A DNA stretch of 64,000 nucleotides from Opisthocomus hoazin. Taxonomy: Eukaryota; Chordata; Aves; Opisthocomiformes; Opisthocomidae. A program made the translations under genes and the position numbers. Below the pieces are notes generated by a model. That model was not told where the DNA came from, did no database searches, and saw nothing but the letters and a program-made list of their open reading frames with translations. Shown here piece after piece: positions 54,401 through 63,802 of the stretch; within the stretch, counting starts at the first letter, position 1, and every line of letters begins with the position of its first letter. Where the stretch lies: the NCBI RefSeq assembly GCF_030867145.1, contig NC_134453.1:1545001-1609000 (forward strand), written 5' to 3'.

Positions 54401-56211
54401 AAATAGATTTTTTTTTTTTCTCGTCCCTCATGTCCTGCAGAAAAATCAAACTATTTCTGAATACCCTTTCCACAGGAAATCGCATAGCTGCATTCTTGCT
54501 TCCCTCCTTCTTAAGATTGTTACATGTAGCTTCCCGTGGAATGAAAACCAACTTTTTCAGTAGCTTTCACCACTATCTTGCTAAGTAGAAAAGGCCTATT
54601 TTAAAGAATAGGCATGGCCAGTCTGCAGCCCAGAACTTCGGGATGGAGCTTCAGGATGAATCTTCAGAGCAGTAAGACAGGAGTGAGCAGGGAAATCTGT
54701 ATCGTTAAACAGAAATCTTTTAGGCCAAGAAACTGGTTTCTGTGAGAACTGGAAACACGTTCCCAGCTAGTAAACATAGCAACAGAAAGTGAAATGAATG
54801 TGAATTTAGTTTGTGTGTCTTCCTAAAAGTGAAAAGATTTGATTTTAATGCTGGAGAAGTCAAGAGATCTCTACAGCATCGGAATGGGACGGGTCTGAAG
54901 TGGTCCAGCTGCTGGTTAGCATGAGCGGGGCTGCAGCTGCACCGCTCCGACCCGCGGAGCCGTCTCTGGGGTCTCAAGGCATGCGGCGTCATTCCGTACG
55001 AGCACGTTCCTGATGCCGAAGACTCCATCAGCAGATAGGATATTACCTTTTGAGCAGCTTACACGACTGCTAGGTGGAGTGTTTTGTAAGGTGCTAGGCA
55101 CTGTCTGTCATTTATTGTTCTGATGCTTTTTGAATTCTGAATGCTGTTTATTCCGTGAGCTGATTTAGGTTTTTTTTCTTTATTCTTTCTAATGAGCAAT
55201 CTTGTTTTCTCTTTTTCAGCTTTTCTGGGAGAAGAGGCTACAAGGCCTCAGCGCGTCGGATGTCAGTGAACAAATCATAAAATCCATGGAGCTACCTAAA
55301 GGTCTTCAAGGTATTCTGTTCACTTGCTGCAGTTACTTCAGGTCCACAGAGTTGTTTGTGCTTAAAAAGGACAGGGTTTTTGATGCTCTTAAGAAGTTTT
55401 GGGTTTGCGGTCAGATGAAGTGAACTTCAAATTGTAAACGTTCTTGCTGACAAAATACCTCAGTCTCTAGAACAGTGTTTATTTTTAGTTGGGTTATGTA
55501 GTTTATATAAACCACACTTCAGAACCGCACTCTTATTGGTGAAAGTTGATCTAAAAAATGTTCAAGTCGTAGTTCAGAATTAGCAACTTTTTTCCACTGC
55601 TTGGGAGATTTTCTTGGGAATATGACTGTTGTGAAAATCTCCAGTGTTTATTTTCCAGAATTAATTTAATACCTTGTCGCATTAAAGCAAAGGCTGTGCT
55701 GGTGTGGATTAAGACCATGAAGCTGCAAAGAAACTCTTTCGATATGTGACTGATAAATTTATGATGGGATCATCTTTATTAAAAAATTGGTGATATTGGA
55801 ATTGCTAGTGTAAGCAAAAAAAAACCTAGCCAATTTTAGAGACGAGACGCCTTTTGGAACGCGAACTTACGCTTAAATGAGAACTGTGCTATTTCAAAGC
55901 CATTTTTAAGAGCTTGCATTTAGCTATTTAGATTATACAATGATGTATATTATATTACATTATATTACAAACTCTGCCACTGGAAGTTGCATGTGCAATG
56001 GGAGTGGTAACTGCTCAGTTGTCTTTGTTGTAGGAGTTGGCCCAGGTAACAATGACGATACCCTGTTATCGGCTGTTGCTAGTGCTTTGCACACCAGTTC
56101 CGCGCCCATCACGGGGCAGCTCTCCGCAGCTGTCGAGAAGAACCCAGCCGTCTGGCTGAATACATCTCAACCCCTCTGCAAAGCTTTCATCGTCACGGAT
56201 GATGACATTAG
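18298..56211 (+). CDS. MBD2: MBD2, methyl-CpG-binding domain protein 2 (exons 1-5; 3' end outside window)
   Basis: Reads methylated CpG and recruits the NuRD deacetylase/remodelling complex to silence genes in the nucleus. Exons 18298-18410, 34156-34315, 42881-43018, 55220-55310 and 56034-56211 join in frame (680 nt, 226 codons plus two bases). The MBD spans about residues 8-75. R23, D33, Y35 and R45 sit where MBD proteins contact methyl-CpG. Exons 3-5 encode the disordered MBD2/3 region and the helical [14 protein letters not shown] segment that binds the deacetylase core. The p66-binding coiled coil of the last coding exon was not found before 64000. Near-identity to mammalian MBD2 is obvious by eye, but the Gly/Arg-rich N-terminus of mammalian MBD2a has no ATG here. 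Introns are about 15.7, 8.6, 12.2, 0.7 and more than 7.8 kb. Confidence 0.95.
18411..19501 (+). other. MBD2 intron 1, first part (CpG island edge)
   Basis: GC-rich to about 18900 with a three-unit minisatellite, then ordinary intron to the first CR1 copy. Confidence 0.7.
18640..18850. repeat. GC-rich minisatellite, about 68-bp period, three units
   Basis: The string gggggtccctggcacc recurs three times, with its tccctggcac core at 18701, 18768 and 18837 (spacing 67 and 69 bp), embedded in G-runs. The G-runs on + could form quadruplexes just inside MBD2 intron 1. Confidence 0.8.
19502..20048 (-). mobile_element. CR1 LINE fragment, antisense to MBD2
   Basis: Starts (as 3' end, reverse strand) with gaatcacagaatcacaga, then the CR1 3'UTR and the ORF2 C-terminal part ([29 protein letters not shown]). 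5'-truncated near 20048. The minus-strand ORF is nearly uninterrupted, implying a fairly young copy. Confidence 0.93.
20049..22504 (+). other. MBD2 intron 1 between CR1 copies
   Basis: 2.5 kb. A small CpG-rich patch lies at about 20255-20400 (see findings). The rest is AT-rich with A/T runs near 21627-21637 and 21678. No gene is recognised. Confidence 0.6.
22505..23085 (-). mobile_element. CR1 LINE fragment, antisense to MBD2
   Basis: CR1 3'UTR followed by the ORF2 end on the minus strand, from about ggggttggaagggccctc to the segment encoding [20 protein letters not shown]. The terminal octamers are eroded. Confidence 0.92.
23086..24722 (+). other. MBD2 intron 1 between CR1 copies
   Basis: 1.6 kb with an AT microsatellite at 23519-23545 and short T runs near 23657 and 24210. 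No gene is recognised. Confidence 0.6.
23519..23545. repeat. AT microsatellite
   Basis: Alternating AT with two gt interruptions. Confidence 0.85.
24723..26014 (-). mobile_element. CR1 LINE, 1.3 kb, reverse-transcriptase part, antisense to MBD2
   Basis: The longest CR1 copy here. From the octamer end (acagaatcacagaatgg) it runs into ORF2 and includes RT motifs [28 protein letters not shown] and the catalytic [10 protein letters not shown]. The minus ORF is split into two overlapping frames around 25300-25382, so one frameshift has occurred. 5'-truncated at about 26014. Confidence 0.95.
26015..26889 (+). other. MBD2 intron 1 between CR1 copies
   Basis: 0.9 kb of unremarkable AT-rich intron, with a 16-bp AT palindrome near 26168-26183. 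Confidence 0.6.
26890..27351 (-). mobile_element. CR1 LINE fragment, antisense to MBD2
   Basis: 3' end attacagaatcccagaatgg then 3'UTR and the ORF2 C-terminus ([15 protein letters not shown]); truncated at about 27351. Confidence 0.92.
27352..28534 (+). other. MBD2 intron 1 between CR1 copies
   Basis: 1.2 kb of unremarkable intron with a short tandem tttaataaagt duplication near 28080-28100. Confidence 0.6.
28535..28603 (-). mobile_element. CR1 LINE, 3' terminal remnant
   Basis: Only the last 69 bp: tcacagaatcacagaatgg, ggggttggaagggacctc and tagtccaaccctc. A very short 5'-truncated insertion. Confidence 0.88.
28604..32881 (+). other. MBD2 intron 1, CR1-free stretch
   Basis: 4.3 kb without a CR1 copy. 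It contains a perfect hairpin at 32516-32559. The open frames I examined (for example 30161-30541 on -) show no domain. Confidence 0.6.
32516..32559. repeat. Perfect 18-bp inverted repeat with 8-nt loop
   Basis: cttgctgtagacttacca (32516-32533) and its exact reverse complement (32542-32559). Cause unknown; see findings. Confidence 0.95.
32882..33578 (-). mobile_element. CR1 LINE fragment, antisense to MBD2
   Basis: 3' octamers ttcacagaatcacagaatgg, 3'UTR with a small internal deletion (tctccagag missing near 33005), ORF2 to the segment encoding [17 protein letters not shown]. Truncated at about 33578. Confidence 0.94.
33579..34155 (+). other. MBD2 intron 1, last part
   Basis: Contains a (CTTG)n-like tract at 33600-33627 and the exon 2 polypyrimidine tract (tgttttcttctttttag). 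Confidence 0.7.
33600..33627. repeat. (CTTG)n-like simple repeat
   Basis: ttgcttgctgcttgcttgct and continuation, directly after the truncated CR1 end. Confidence 0.8.
34156..34315 (+). CDS. MBD2: MBD2 exon 2 (MBD C-terminal half)
   Basis: Acceptor tctttttag, donor gtttgt (weak). Encodes [33 protein letters not shown] and a basic [12 protein letters not shown] tail. R45 here is the second arginine finger for methyl-CpG. Confidence 0.96.
34316..36330 (+). other. MBD2 intron 2, first part
   Basis: 2 kb of AT-rich intron with a T11 run near 35152-35162. No repeat or gene is recognised. Confidence 0.6.
36331..36912 (-). mobile_element. CR1 LINE fragment, antisense to MBD2
   Basis: 3' end tcagaatcaccgaatgg, 3'UTR with an internal deletion, uninterrupted ORF2 C-terminus on - to [18 protein letters not shown]. 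Truncated at about 36912. Confidence 0.93.
36913..37975 (+). other. MBD2 intron 2 between CR1 copies
   Basis: 1.1 kb; no feature is recognised. Confidence 0.55.
37976..38410 (-). mobile_element. CR1 LINE fragment of a second subfamily
   Basis: 3' end atcatagaatcatggaatgg and a 3'UTR reading gggaccttaaagatcagctgg, unlike the majority type. The ORF2 remnant on - includes [38 protein letters not shown]. More diverged, so probably older. Confidence 0.92.
38461..38476. repeat. G16 homopolymer
   Basis: Sixteen consecutive G on +; quadruplex-capable and error-prone in sequencing. Confidence 0.85.
38793..38843. repeat. Perfect 17-bp inverted repeat with 17-nt loop
   Basis: atataatgtattagact (38793-38809) and its exact complement (38827-38843). 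A third, direct copy (tgtattagacttactatt) follows at about 38845-38862. Confidence 0.93.
39166..40326 (-). mobile_element. CR1 LINE, 1.2 kb, third subfamily, with RT motifs
   Basis: 3' end tagaatcatggaatcataga; 3'UTR with ccctagaggtcatctagtcc. ORF2 on - carries [28 protein letters not shown], and [10 protein letters not shown]; stops and frame breaks near 39750 and 40174 show it is dead. Truncated at about 40326. Same subfamily as the + copy at 59955-60477. Confidence 0.94.
40327..42880 (+). other. MBD2 intron 2, last part
   Basis: 2.6 kb without recognised repeats, ending in the strong exon 3 polypyrimidine tract (cctttttctttttttaacag). Confidence 0.6.
42881..43018 (+). CDS. MBD2: MBD2 exon 3
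   Basis: 46 codons, phase 0 at both ends. Encodes [32 protein letters not shown] and an R-rich end, the MBD2/3-specific segment after the MBD. Donor gtaaga. Confidence 0.96.
43019..43107 (+). other. MBD2 intron 3, gap before a sense CR1
   Basis: Only 89 bp separate the exon 3 donor from the CR1 insertion. Confidence 0.8.
43108..43773 (+). mobile_element. CR1 LINE fragment, sense to MBD2
   Basis: Plus-strand ORF2 remnant from [20 protein letters not shown] through LGLG-type C-terminus, 3'UTR and ccattctgtga end. One in-frame stop near 43378 interrupts the ORF. One of only three sense copies in MBD2. Confidence 0.94.
47097..47208. repeat. Imperfect inverted repeat, arms about 34-39 bp, loop 39 nt
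   Basis: Left arm 47097-47130 contains ctttcccttgcagggtccac; right arm 47170-47208 contains gtgggccctgcaaggaaag. The inner 22 bp pair with one mismatch and one bulge and pairing extends outward with gaps. Confidence 0.85.
48469..48664. repeat. 102-bp tandem duplication
   Basis: ttttatatatgtcttcttgt starts at 48469 and again at 48571. About 93 bp align with four or so differences, so the duplication is recent. Confidence 0.93.
50209..50892 (-). mobile_element. CR1 LINE fragment, antisense to MBD2
   Basis: 3' end tgaatcacagaatcccagc, 3'UTR, open ORF2 C-terminus on - to [18 protein letters not shown]. Truncated at about 50892; the open frame suggests a young copy. Confidence 0.95.
50893..53386 (+). 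other. MBD2 intron 3 between CR1 copies
   Basis: 2.5 kb; no repeat family or gene is recognised. Confidence 0.55.
53387..54358 (-). mobile_element. CR1 LINE, 1.0 kb, antisense to MBD2
   Basis: 3' end gcagaatcacagaatgg; a 262-codon open frame on - covers the ORF2 C-terminus, and a second frame carries [10 protein letters not shown] and [10 protein letters not shown]. Truncated in the RT domain at about 54358. Confidence 0.95.
54359..55219 (+). other. MBD2 intron 3, last part
   Basis: 0.9 kb with a T12 run near 54408-54419 and the exon 4 polypyrimidine tract (ttttctctttttcag). Confidence 0.6.
55220..55310 (+). CDS. MBD2: MBD2 exon 4
   Basis: Encodes [20 protein letters not shown] and [10 protein letters not shown], the conserved segment that docks on the NuRD deacetylase core. 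Donor gtattc (weak). Ends with one base of a Gly codon. Confidence 0.96.
55311..56033 (+). other. MBD2 intron 4
   Basis: 723 bp, AT-rich, with tandem attatattac motifs near 55948-55970. Nothing else is seen. Confidence 0.65.
56034..56211 (+). CDS. MBD2: MBD2 exon 5
   Basis: Encodes [38 protein letters not shown], then [20 protein letters not shown] and AG of an Arg codon before donor gtgagt. This precedes the p66-binding coiled coil, which lies in the next, unseen exon. Confidence 0.96.
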
Positions 56212-56560
56212 GTGAGTTGTGTAAAGTCTTCGATAAATGAAAAGCAAGTTCAAGTAAAGTAGATTCCTTCCTGGCTCAGTGCAGTCCTGGAGATGAGGGA
56301 AGATAACGAAAGAGAAGTGTGAACATGTTTCTTGCACCTATTGATTAGTTCAGTGATGTGAAAAAAATGAAAACCTGAGTTCTCTCTTTGTGGTCAATAT
56401 GGTGATATAAAATATTCACTAAGGTAAGAGTCACAATCCCCATTTTCTTTCCCAAGAGAGTGTCCTAAACATTAAGCTATAGTCATGATCAGTACTGGCT
56501 TTCTTCCTTCCCATTTCTGGTTTGGTTAAGTTAATTTGTTGATCTTAGTTAAGAAGTGAA
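56212..56560 (+). other. MBD2 intron 5, first part
   Basis: 349 bp of plain AT-rich intron. Confidence 0.6.
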
Positions 56561-57055
56561 TCACAGAATGGTCAGGGTTGGCAGGGACCTCTGTGGGTCA
56601 CCCAGCCCAACCCCCTGCCCAAGCAGGGTCACCCAGAGCAGGCTGCACAGCACCACGTCCAGGCAGGGCTTGAATATCTCCAGAGAAGGAGACTCCACAG
56701 CCTCCCTGGGCGGCCTGGGCCAGGGCTCCGTCACCCTCAGAGGGAAGAAGTTCTTCCTCATCTTCAGCTGGAGCTTCCTCTGCTTCAGTTTGTGCCCGTT
56801 GCCCCTTGTCCTGTCACTGGGCACCACTGGAAAGAGTCTGGCCCTGTCCTCCTGACGCCCACCCTGCAGATATTTGTAGGCATTTCTAAGGTCCCCTCTC
56901 AGCCTTCTCTTCTCCAGGCTGAACAAGCCCAGCTCCCTCAGCCTCTCCTCGTAGGAGAGATGCTGCGGTCCCCTCCTCATCCTCGTAGCCCTCCTCTGGA
57001 CTCCAGTAGCTCCTCATCTTTCTTGAACTGGGGAGCCCAGAACTGGACACAGTAC
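56561..57055 (-). mobile_element. CR1 LINE fragment, antisense to MBD2
   Basis: 3' end gaatcacagaatggtcagg, 3'UTR, ORF2 C-terminus on - ([17 protein letters not shown]). A short internal deletion near 57000 removes part of the ERVQRR segment. Truncated at about 57055. Confidence 0.94.
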
Positions 57056-58387
57056 AAAGGAGAATAACAATATTGCCCTATAGCACATACACTGTCTTGA
57101 AGTGGGAGACTGGGATAGAATATGGAGAGCATAGATAGATATACTCACATATGGGTAAAGATTTTGCTTTTTAATAGCTGCACTGTTAATTTTGTTTTCG
57201 AAGAAAGGCTCATCTTTTTTTGGGCACTAAAAGCAGGGGCTTCAGCACTGAGTTTCAAGGCTAGGACTGAGTGAAGATAGAGATTTCTTGTTGCATTGAC
57301 GAATTTCCAGAGTGTAGCAAGGCATGGGACATAATCCAGTCTTTTATTCTTTTTTTTTTTAAGTATTACTTAGCATGAATCAACATGTGGGATTAACATT
57401 GCCTGCAGTATCACATTTTTGGTTAAATTCTGGGTTGCACCGGGAATCTGAGGACCAAACTTGAATCTTGCCACTTAGTGGAATTCACCCTACACCAAAG
57501 TCCAGTACTGTCACATTCTTTTCTAAACCCTAGATGGCCAGATGAAGCTTCTGCAGAGCTAATATTAAGGTATAGAATTATTAAGGCATAGAATTAACTG
57601 ATTCCCAGCCCTTTGCTTAGGGATTTACTTTGCTTTATTTTCTTAAACATCAGCTTGAAATGCTTTTAAAACGTAAACTCTTCTGGCTTTGTCACTGGAA
57701 GTGGCAGGGCAGGATGAGAAACTTTCTTAGCATATTTGACAATATTTATTATTTATTGGAAACAAAATTCCTTTGGAGTCTTATCAGTCATTCAGTTGTT
57801 TTTACAAAGCAGATTCTGAATTTGATGTCAGACAGTACTGGCTGTCAGGAAGGATACAGGTTCTGAACTGGGGCAGCTCTGCCTCCGCGAATCTGCTCCC
57901 TTTTCAGTGTCTTTGCAGGTCCATGTAGGCAGCTCCCTACAAAAGGGTTGAATATTCTTAGAAGTTACCTTTTCCTACTGTCAATGTGAAGCTGGCTTTC
58001 ATTCTGAGACCATCCAGAAAACCCATTGCATGAAGCAGCGTCGGAATAAGGCAGCTGTTATCACGAAGGGAAGCAGTGCAGTTGCTTTCTGAACTTGCAG
58101 AATGGTGAGGAAAGGTTGACCGTTGGGATAGCTGGTCCGGTGCCAGCGTATGTTCTTTTGTACTGTAAATTCTTCAGGGAGACCATAGCAGTTGTTTACA
58201 TCTAATAAAAGAGCTGGCAGCTTGACTCATGTTTAACTTGAAGTGTTCCTGGTCATGTAACGGTGGTAAATCTCTTTCATAATCGGAGTAAAATGCAAAA
58301 ATTCCTCTTTTGGTTCAGCACGTTTAGTGGGAAAACATAAAATAACCTCCTGTAAATGCATGGCTAAGAAACAGCCGTGCTTCCTTA
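57056..58387 (+). other. MBD2 intron 5 between CR1 copies
   Basis: 1.3 kb with a T10 run near 57351-57360. No coding exon with MBD2 character was found here. Confidence 0.6.
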
Positions 58388-58877
58388 TCACAGAATCCCA
58401 GAATGGTCGGGGTTGGCAGGGACCTCTGTGGGTCACCCAGCCCAACCCCCTGCCCAAGCAGGGTCACCCAGAGCAGGCTGCACAGCACCGCGTCCAGGCG
58501 GGGCTGGAATATCTCCAGAGAAGGAGACTCCACAGCCTCCCTGGGCAGCCTGGGCCAGGGCTCTGTCACCCCCAGAGGGAAGAAGTTCTTCCTCATCTTC
58601 AGCTGGAGCTTCCTCTGCTTCAGTTTGTGCCCATTGCCCCTTGTCCTGTCACTGGGCACCACTGCAAAGAGTCTGGCCCCGTCCTCCTGACCCCCACCCT
58701 GCAGATATTTGTAAGCATTTATAAGGTCCCCTTGCATCCTTCTCTTCTCCAGGCTGAACAAGCCCAGCTCCCTCAGCCTCTCCTCGTAGGAGAGATGCTC
58801 CAGTCCCCTCCTCATCCTCGTAGCCCTCTGCTGGACTCTCTCCAGTAGCTCCTCATCTTTCTTGAACTGGGGAACCC
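58388..58877 (-). mobile_element. CR1 LINE fragment, antisense to MBD2
   Basis: 3' end atcacagaatcccagaatgg, 3'UTR, ORF2 C-terminus on - to [18 protein letters not shown]. Truncated at 58877, directly beside a tandem/inverted tcactagggac cluster. Confidence 0.94.
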
Positions 58878-59954
58878 AAATCACTATCACTAGGGACTAT
58901 CACTAGTGCTTGTCCCTCATCACTAGGGACAAGCACTGTTTTTTTTTTCCTGTTTGTGGGCTGCACCTTCTGCCTAGTTCTGGGCTTCTCAATGCTGGTC
59001 CTGTGAAAGGTAAGAACGTAAGAGGCTGGTGTGGTTCCCGGTGGCGTTCACATCCAAATCTTAGCCTCCTGTGTTCTCTGCACTGTTGAGTTGCCTCCAT
59101 TTCCATCAAAGGCTAAGGGTGACATCCTTTGTGTCTCTGCTGGATAAATGCTTTAACCAGTTTCTCTCTTTTGGGATGAACTGGGGAAATGGCATCTTCT
59201 GAAAAGAACGAGGAAGTGGATTGTTTTTTCTAGTAGTGCTTAGGTGGATGAGGTTTTGCAATATAATCTAAAATTCATTTTTGACTCACAGCTCCGTTCT
59301 GCTTCATAGTCCAGTCTATCATTCTTTTCAATTGTCTCTGTCTTTAGTGAGATTTTCTAAAGCTTAGAGTCTTCAGGGAATTTCTTTTCCTACAGCATGT
59401 AAGTAGTTTCTGAAAATCCCACCTTTTGGTTTTCAACAGCCCTTTCTCTTGCTCAGCCGAGTTTCTTTGCTGAGCACTTACCATCACCTGAGCTTTCTGG
59501 GGTATTTTGGCAATTGCCCTTTTCAAGTACCATGGCAATGGGACTTCTGCTTTTCCTTCTTGGTAGCCATCACCTGCTAAATTTACCAAAGCATAACAAT
59601 TCATGTAGTATGTCTGGCTGTGTCATGCTCTGCACAGTGGTGGCTACGAAACCTGTTAATCTGTCCAAAAACTGAGCTGTACTTGCTGTGAGACAGGAAT
59701 GGAGAATAATTCAAGTTTAAAGCTTTCTAAGTTTGGCATGGGTTTAAGAAGGTCTTAATCTTATACTATATGAGCCTTGATCCAAGCTGGTCAGCTGTAG
59801 CTTAGTCCCTCACAATATTCCTCAATAGCCTATAGAAATCTCACTTTCAGTATGACAGACCAAAGCCACAAGTACTATAATGTGCCAAAGGAAGAATATG
59901 AGAGATGGAGAATGTTTCTGCAGTCTGAGCTCTCCTCAGGAATAAGAAACCTGT
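58878..59954 (+). other. MBD2 intron 5 between CR1 copies
   Basis: 1.1 kb starting with a short hairpin (58905-58937). No gene is recognised. Confidence 0.6.
58905..58937. repeat. Perfect 13-bp inverted repeat with 7-nt loop
   Basis: agtgcttgtccct and its exact complement, with tcactagggac repeated nearby at 58887-58897 and 58921-58930. Confidence 0.9.
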
Positions 59955-60477
59955 AAGTGGAGTCCTGCGTTCAGCTCTGGAGCCCTCAGCACAAGAAGGA
60001 CATGGAACTGTTGGAGCGGGTCCAAAGGAGGGCTACAAAAATGGTCCGAGGGCTGGAGCACCTCTGCTATGAGGACAGGCTGAGAGAGCTGGGCTTGTTC
60101 AGCCTGGAGAAGAGAAGGCTGCGGGGAGACCTGATTGCAGCCTTTCAGTGCTTAAAGGAGACTACAGGAAAGATGGGGACAATCTTTTTAGCAGAGACAG
60201 CAGTGACAGGATGAGGGGTAATGGTTTTAAACTAAAACAGGGTAGGTTTAGGCTGGATATAAGGAAGAAATTCTTTACAATGAGGGTGGTGAAACATTGG
60301 AACGGGTTGCCCAGAGAGGTAGTGGAGGCCCCATCCCTGGAAACATTCAAGACCAGGTTGGACAGGGCTCTGAGCACCCTGATCCAGTTAGCAGTGTCCC
60401 TGCTCGCTGCGGGGGGGTTGGACTAGATGAGCTCTAGGGTGCCCTTCTGACCCAAAACTTTCTATGATTCTGTGATT
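59955..60477 (+). mobile_element. CR1 LINE fragment, sense to MBD2, third subfamily
   Basis: ORF2 remnant on + ([20 protein letters not shown], then [15 protein letters not shown]) with one frameshift near 60150-60215, and end ctatgattctgtgattt. Its 3'UTR (ctagggtgcccttctgaccc) matches the antisense copy at 39166. Confidence 0.94.
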
Positions 60478-62902
60478 TCTAAGGTAAAGTGACGTGTGCT
60501 GCAGGGAGGCAAATCCCTCAGTAATGCTTATCAGTCATGGCTACGAGAGAAACTCTCTGACCCCAGACCTAAAGACCAGTTTAATACAGAGTACGTCAGG
60601 AAAGCGCAGTAACTAGGCAGCTGAGAATTTCCATAATCCCCATTTAGAGCATGCTGTCTCAGCAGTGTCGAATTTCTGCTTAGAGGGGAGGAAGGGATGG
60701 GAGAGAGCTACTGGAAGTGGTGTGTTGGAGAGGTGGATGTGGGGAGGGGGAATTAGCAGGTGCCTCTAAACCCGAGTTTAACAGAATACAGCAAATACAG
60801 GCAACGTACTGGTAATGAATTCTCCTTTCAGCAGTGCATCTCAGATCTGGTTAGTGGAAGACACCTGGAATCCCTGCTGCTGAGAAGCTCTAGAGTATGT
60901 TTTTTCACAGAAACAGAACAAATATTACTGTAAGCACTGACGGTGACGGCTCTCGATTAGAGTGTCTCCAGAAAATACAGTATTTGAATGTGCTGGCAGA
61001 GCAGCAGAAAAGGGATATTACCTCCCTCCTGACATATAGGGAGGTGGAACTGGTGTGCAGACAAGGACAAGCTGGTTCAGTGGCTTTTTACCATCTAATC
61101 CAACACCAGTCCTATATGTAAAGATACCTTTGTGTTTCTGCTGCAGCTAAATGTTATTACTAGAGCTATACGCAATTTTTTATTTGGATGACAGAGTAGA
61201 TCTTGCAGTGCCAGAACGTGAGGAACTAAATCAAATAATTTTAACAATATAGGAAAATAGGGGAGGCTGGCACAATTTCATGGCTGGGTTGTGTACAGTA
61301 GCGTGGCCTCACACATGTCTTTAAAGCACGCACACATCACTTGGTTGCATGGGCTGAGAAGAGTGCGAGTAGTGAGGACGAATAAAATTGTTCTCAGCAC
61401 TAAGGGAATCATCCGAATGCAGAGCTGCACACGATCTTGGATAAAGCAGCTTCCCACCGAAAAAAAGGTTAGAATTGGAATTAGGGCCTTGTGGATTTCT
61501 GTGTTAGGAGTAAGGTGTCTTTAATCTCAGCTTGCTTTTGAAGGCCATAGCACTTAAACTAAAGGATGAGGATTGCGTCTTGCTGGGAGGAAGGCTGCAA
61601 AGAGCCTGTGGCCAGGGAGCTGCTTAGCAGCCAGCGATGGAGGTGAGAAGGATCAGCACAGGCTGCTGGTGGGGGGGAGCTCCATTGCTGGGATGGTGCC
61701 GGGGAGCTGAAGGGCTGAGGGTGAAGAGCGAGCACTTGTGGGCAGCGTGCTGCTACCCCTGCTGACCTCAGGGGCTGAAGTATTTCCCTGAACGCTGCTG
61801 TGATAAACTAGCATGAGAAATCAGATTAATCAAATGGAATGGAGATACTCTTAAATCCTAGAGTTGAGTTAGTAATAAAGGTGAGCACTTATTAGTAGAG
61901 TTTTCTTGCTGTTGGTTCTTAAACGTTTAGTCTTGGCAGTTCATGTGCTTTAAAAGTCCTATTACTTGTGTAAAAAGAGCCAAGTTTTTAGTATTTAAAA
62001 ACTGCATTTGCTGAAAGACCAGACTCTTCAGGCCTGGGAGTGCTGTGAATTATTTTTGTGCTGGTACTGCTTGGGAGAGCAACTAGCTGGCTGAAAATCT
62101 GGAGACGAGGTGACTGGGGAAAGCTGTGTCTTCACGTGAGTTTGGGAGGCGAGACGTAGGAGTAACCTCTGGAGAAGGACACATATGCTGTACGTAGGGC
62201 CCGAAATAACGGCAGCTAGTCCGAGATAACAGAAAACTGGCTGTCATTTCTGTGTGTTGTGAGATTTCAATACTGCAGTCGTATGTCCGAGGTGGTAGGA
62301 AGGGGCTCGTTAGAAATCAGGATAACGGCTCTGAAATCTGGGACAGATTGAGCTTATGCTTCAATGTACTTTTTTTCAAAACTTCATCAGCACAGTTAAA
62401 CACATTTAAAAGAAGATCTCAAAGAAAGGAGCTGAGCAAGGTGGTAAAGCTTATGATTGTTTTGTGCCCAGCTCCTCAAAGTTGCTGTAGAAGATACTCG
62501 CTGGCCTTTATGTTACATTGTACTTCTGGACCCCAGGCTCACTGAAGAGCAAAGCAGGGAAAGACCTTGTAGCACCAAGACAGAAAAGATGTTCCAGATG
62601 AACTTCTTGTGTGCGTTCTCTGATACACGCTGACGTTATGAAATATTCACAGCCTGGAACAGGCCTCCTTGCTCTCCCGGCTCAGCTCTTGGTGGCTGAA
62701 TTCAGGTTACTGAGTGGGCAAGGTCATCTAAATGCCCTGTGACTTTTGACAAAAAGAGGATTGATGATTTCCCTTATCTTCACTAAATATGTGATGCTTC
62801 CAGGGCTTTTCCAGGAGATACACTTGAAATGCTCAGTGACCAGAACCACATTCAAGGAACATTTACATTTCATCCATGATCCATCCTTTGTAAGGGTGGG
62901 GA
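60478..62902 (+). other. MBD2 intron 5, CR1-free stretch
   Basis: 2.4 kb. No repeat family, RNA gene or MBD2 exon was recognised; open frames are short and domain-free. Confidence 0.55.
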
Positions 62903-63802
62903 AGTGTATTCTGGATGGGGCCTCACTAGGGCAGAGTAGAGGGGAAGGAGAACCTCCCTCGACCTGCTGCCCACACTCTTCCTAATGCACCCCAGGATCC
63001 CATTGGTCTTCTTGGCAGCCAGGGCACACTGCTGGCTCGTGGTCAGCTTGTCCTCCCCCAGGACACCCAGGTCCCTCTCCGCAGAGCTGCTCCCCAGCAG
63101 GTCAGCCCCAGCCTGTACTGGTGCCTGGGGTTGTTCCTCCCCAGGTGCAGGACCCTGCCCTTGCCCTTGTTGAACCTCATCAGGTTCCTCTCTGCCCAAC
63201 TCCCCAGCCTGTCCAGGTCACGCTGAATGGCAGCACAGCCTGCCGGTGTGTCCACCACTCCTCCCAGTTTGGTGTCATCAGCAAACTTGCTGAGGGTACA
63301 TTCTAACTCTTCATCCAGGTCATTGATGAAGAAGTTAAACAAGACTGGGCCCAGTACTGACCCCTGAGGGACACCACTAGTTACCGGCCTCCAACCAGAC
63401 TCAGCATCGCTGATGACAGCCCTCTGAGCTCTGCCATTCAGCCAGTTCTCAATCCACCTCAGCGACCACTCATCCAGCCCACACTTCCTGAGCTTCCCTA
63501 GGAGGATGTGATGGGAAACCGTGTCGAAAGCCTTGCTGAAGTCTAGGTAGACAACACCCACAGCTCTCCCCTCATCTACCCAGCCAGTTGTGCCATTGTA
63601 GAAAGCCATCAGATTGGTCAGGCATGATTTCCCCTTGGAGAATCCATGCTGACTACTCCTGATAACCTTCTTTTCCTCCACTTGCTTGTTGATGACCTCC
63701 AGGATAAGCTGCTCCATCACCTTTCCCGGGATGGAGGTGAGGCTGACCGGCCTGTGGTTCCCTGGGTCCTCCTTCCTGCCCTTTTTGAAGACTGGAGTGA
63801 CA
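62903..63802 (-). mobile_element. CR1 LINE, RT-domain fragment truncated at both ends
   Basis: Minus ORF2 from [20 protein letters not shown] through [45 protein letters not shown] and [10 protein letters not shown]. The element lacks its C-terminal ORF2 part, 3'UTR and octamers, unlike the other antisense copies. Confidence 0.94.

Noticed and set aside
59850..59940. Possible MBD2 exon 6 near a basic/acidic open segment
   Set aside because: Translation does not resemble the conserved coiled coil and splice phases do not match exon 5.
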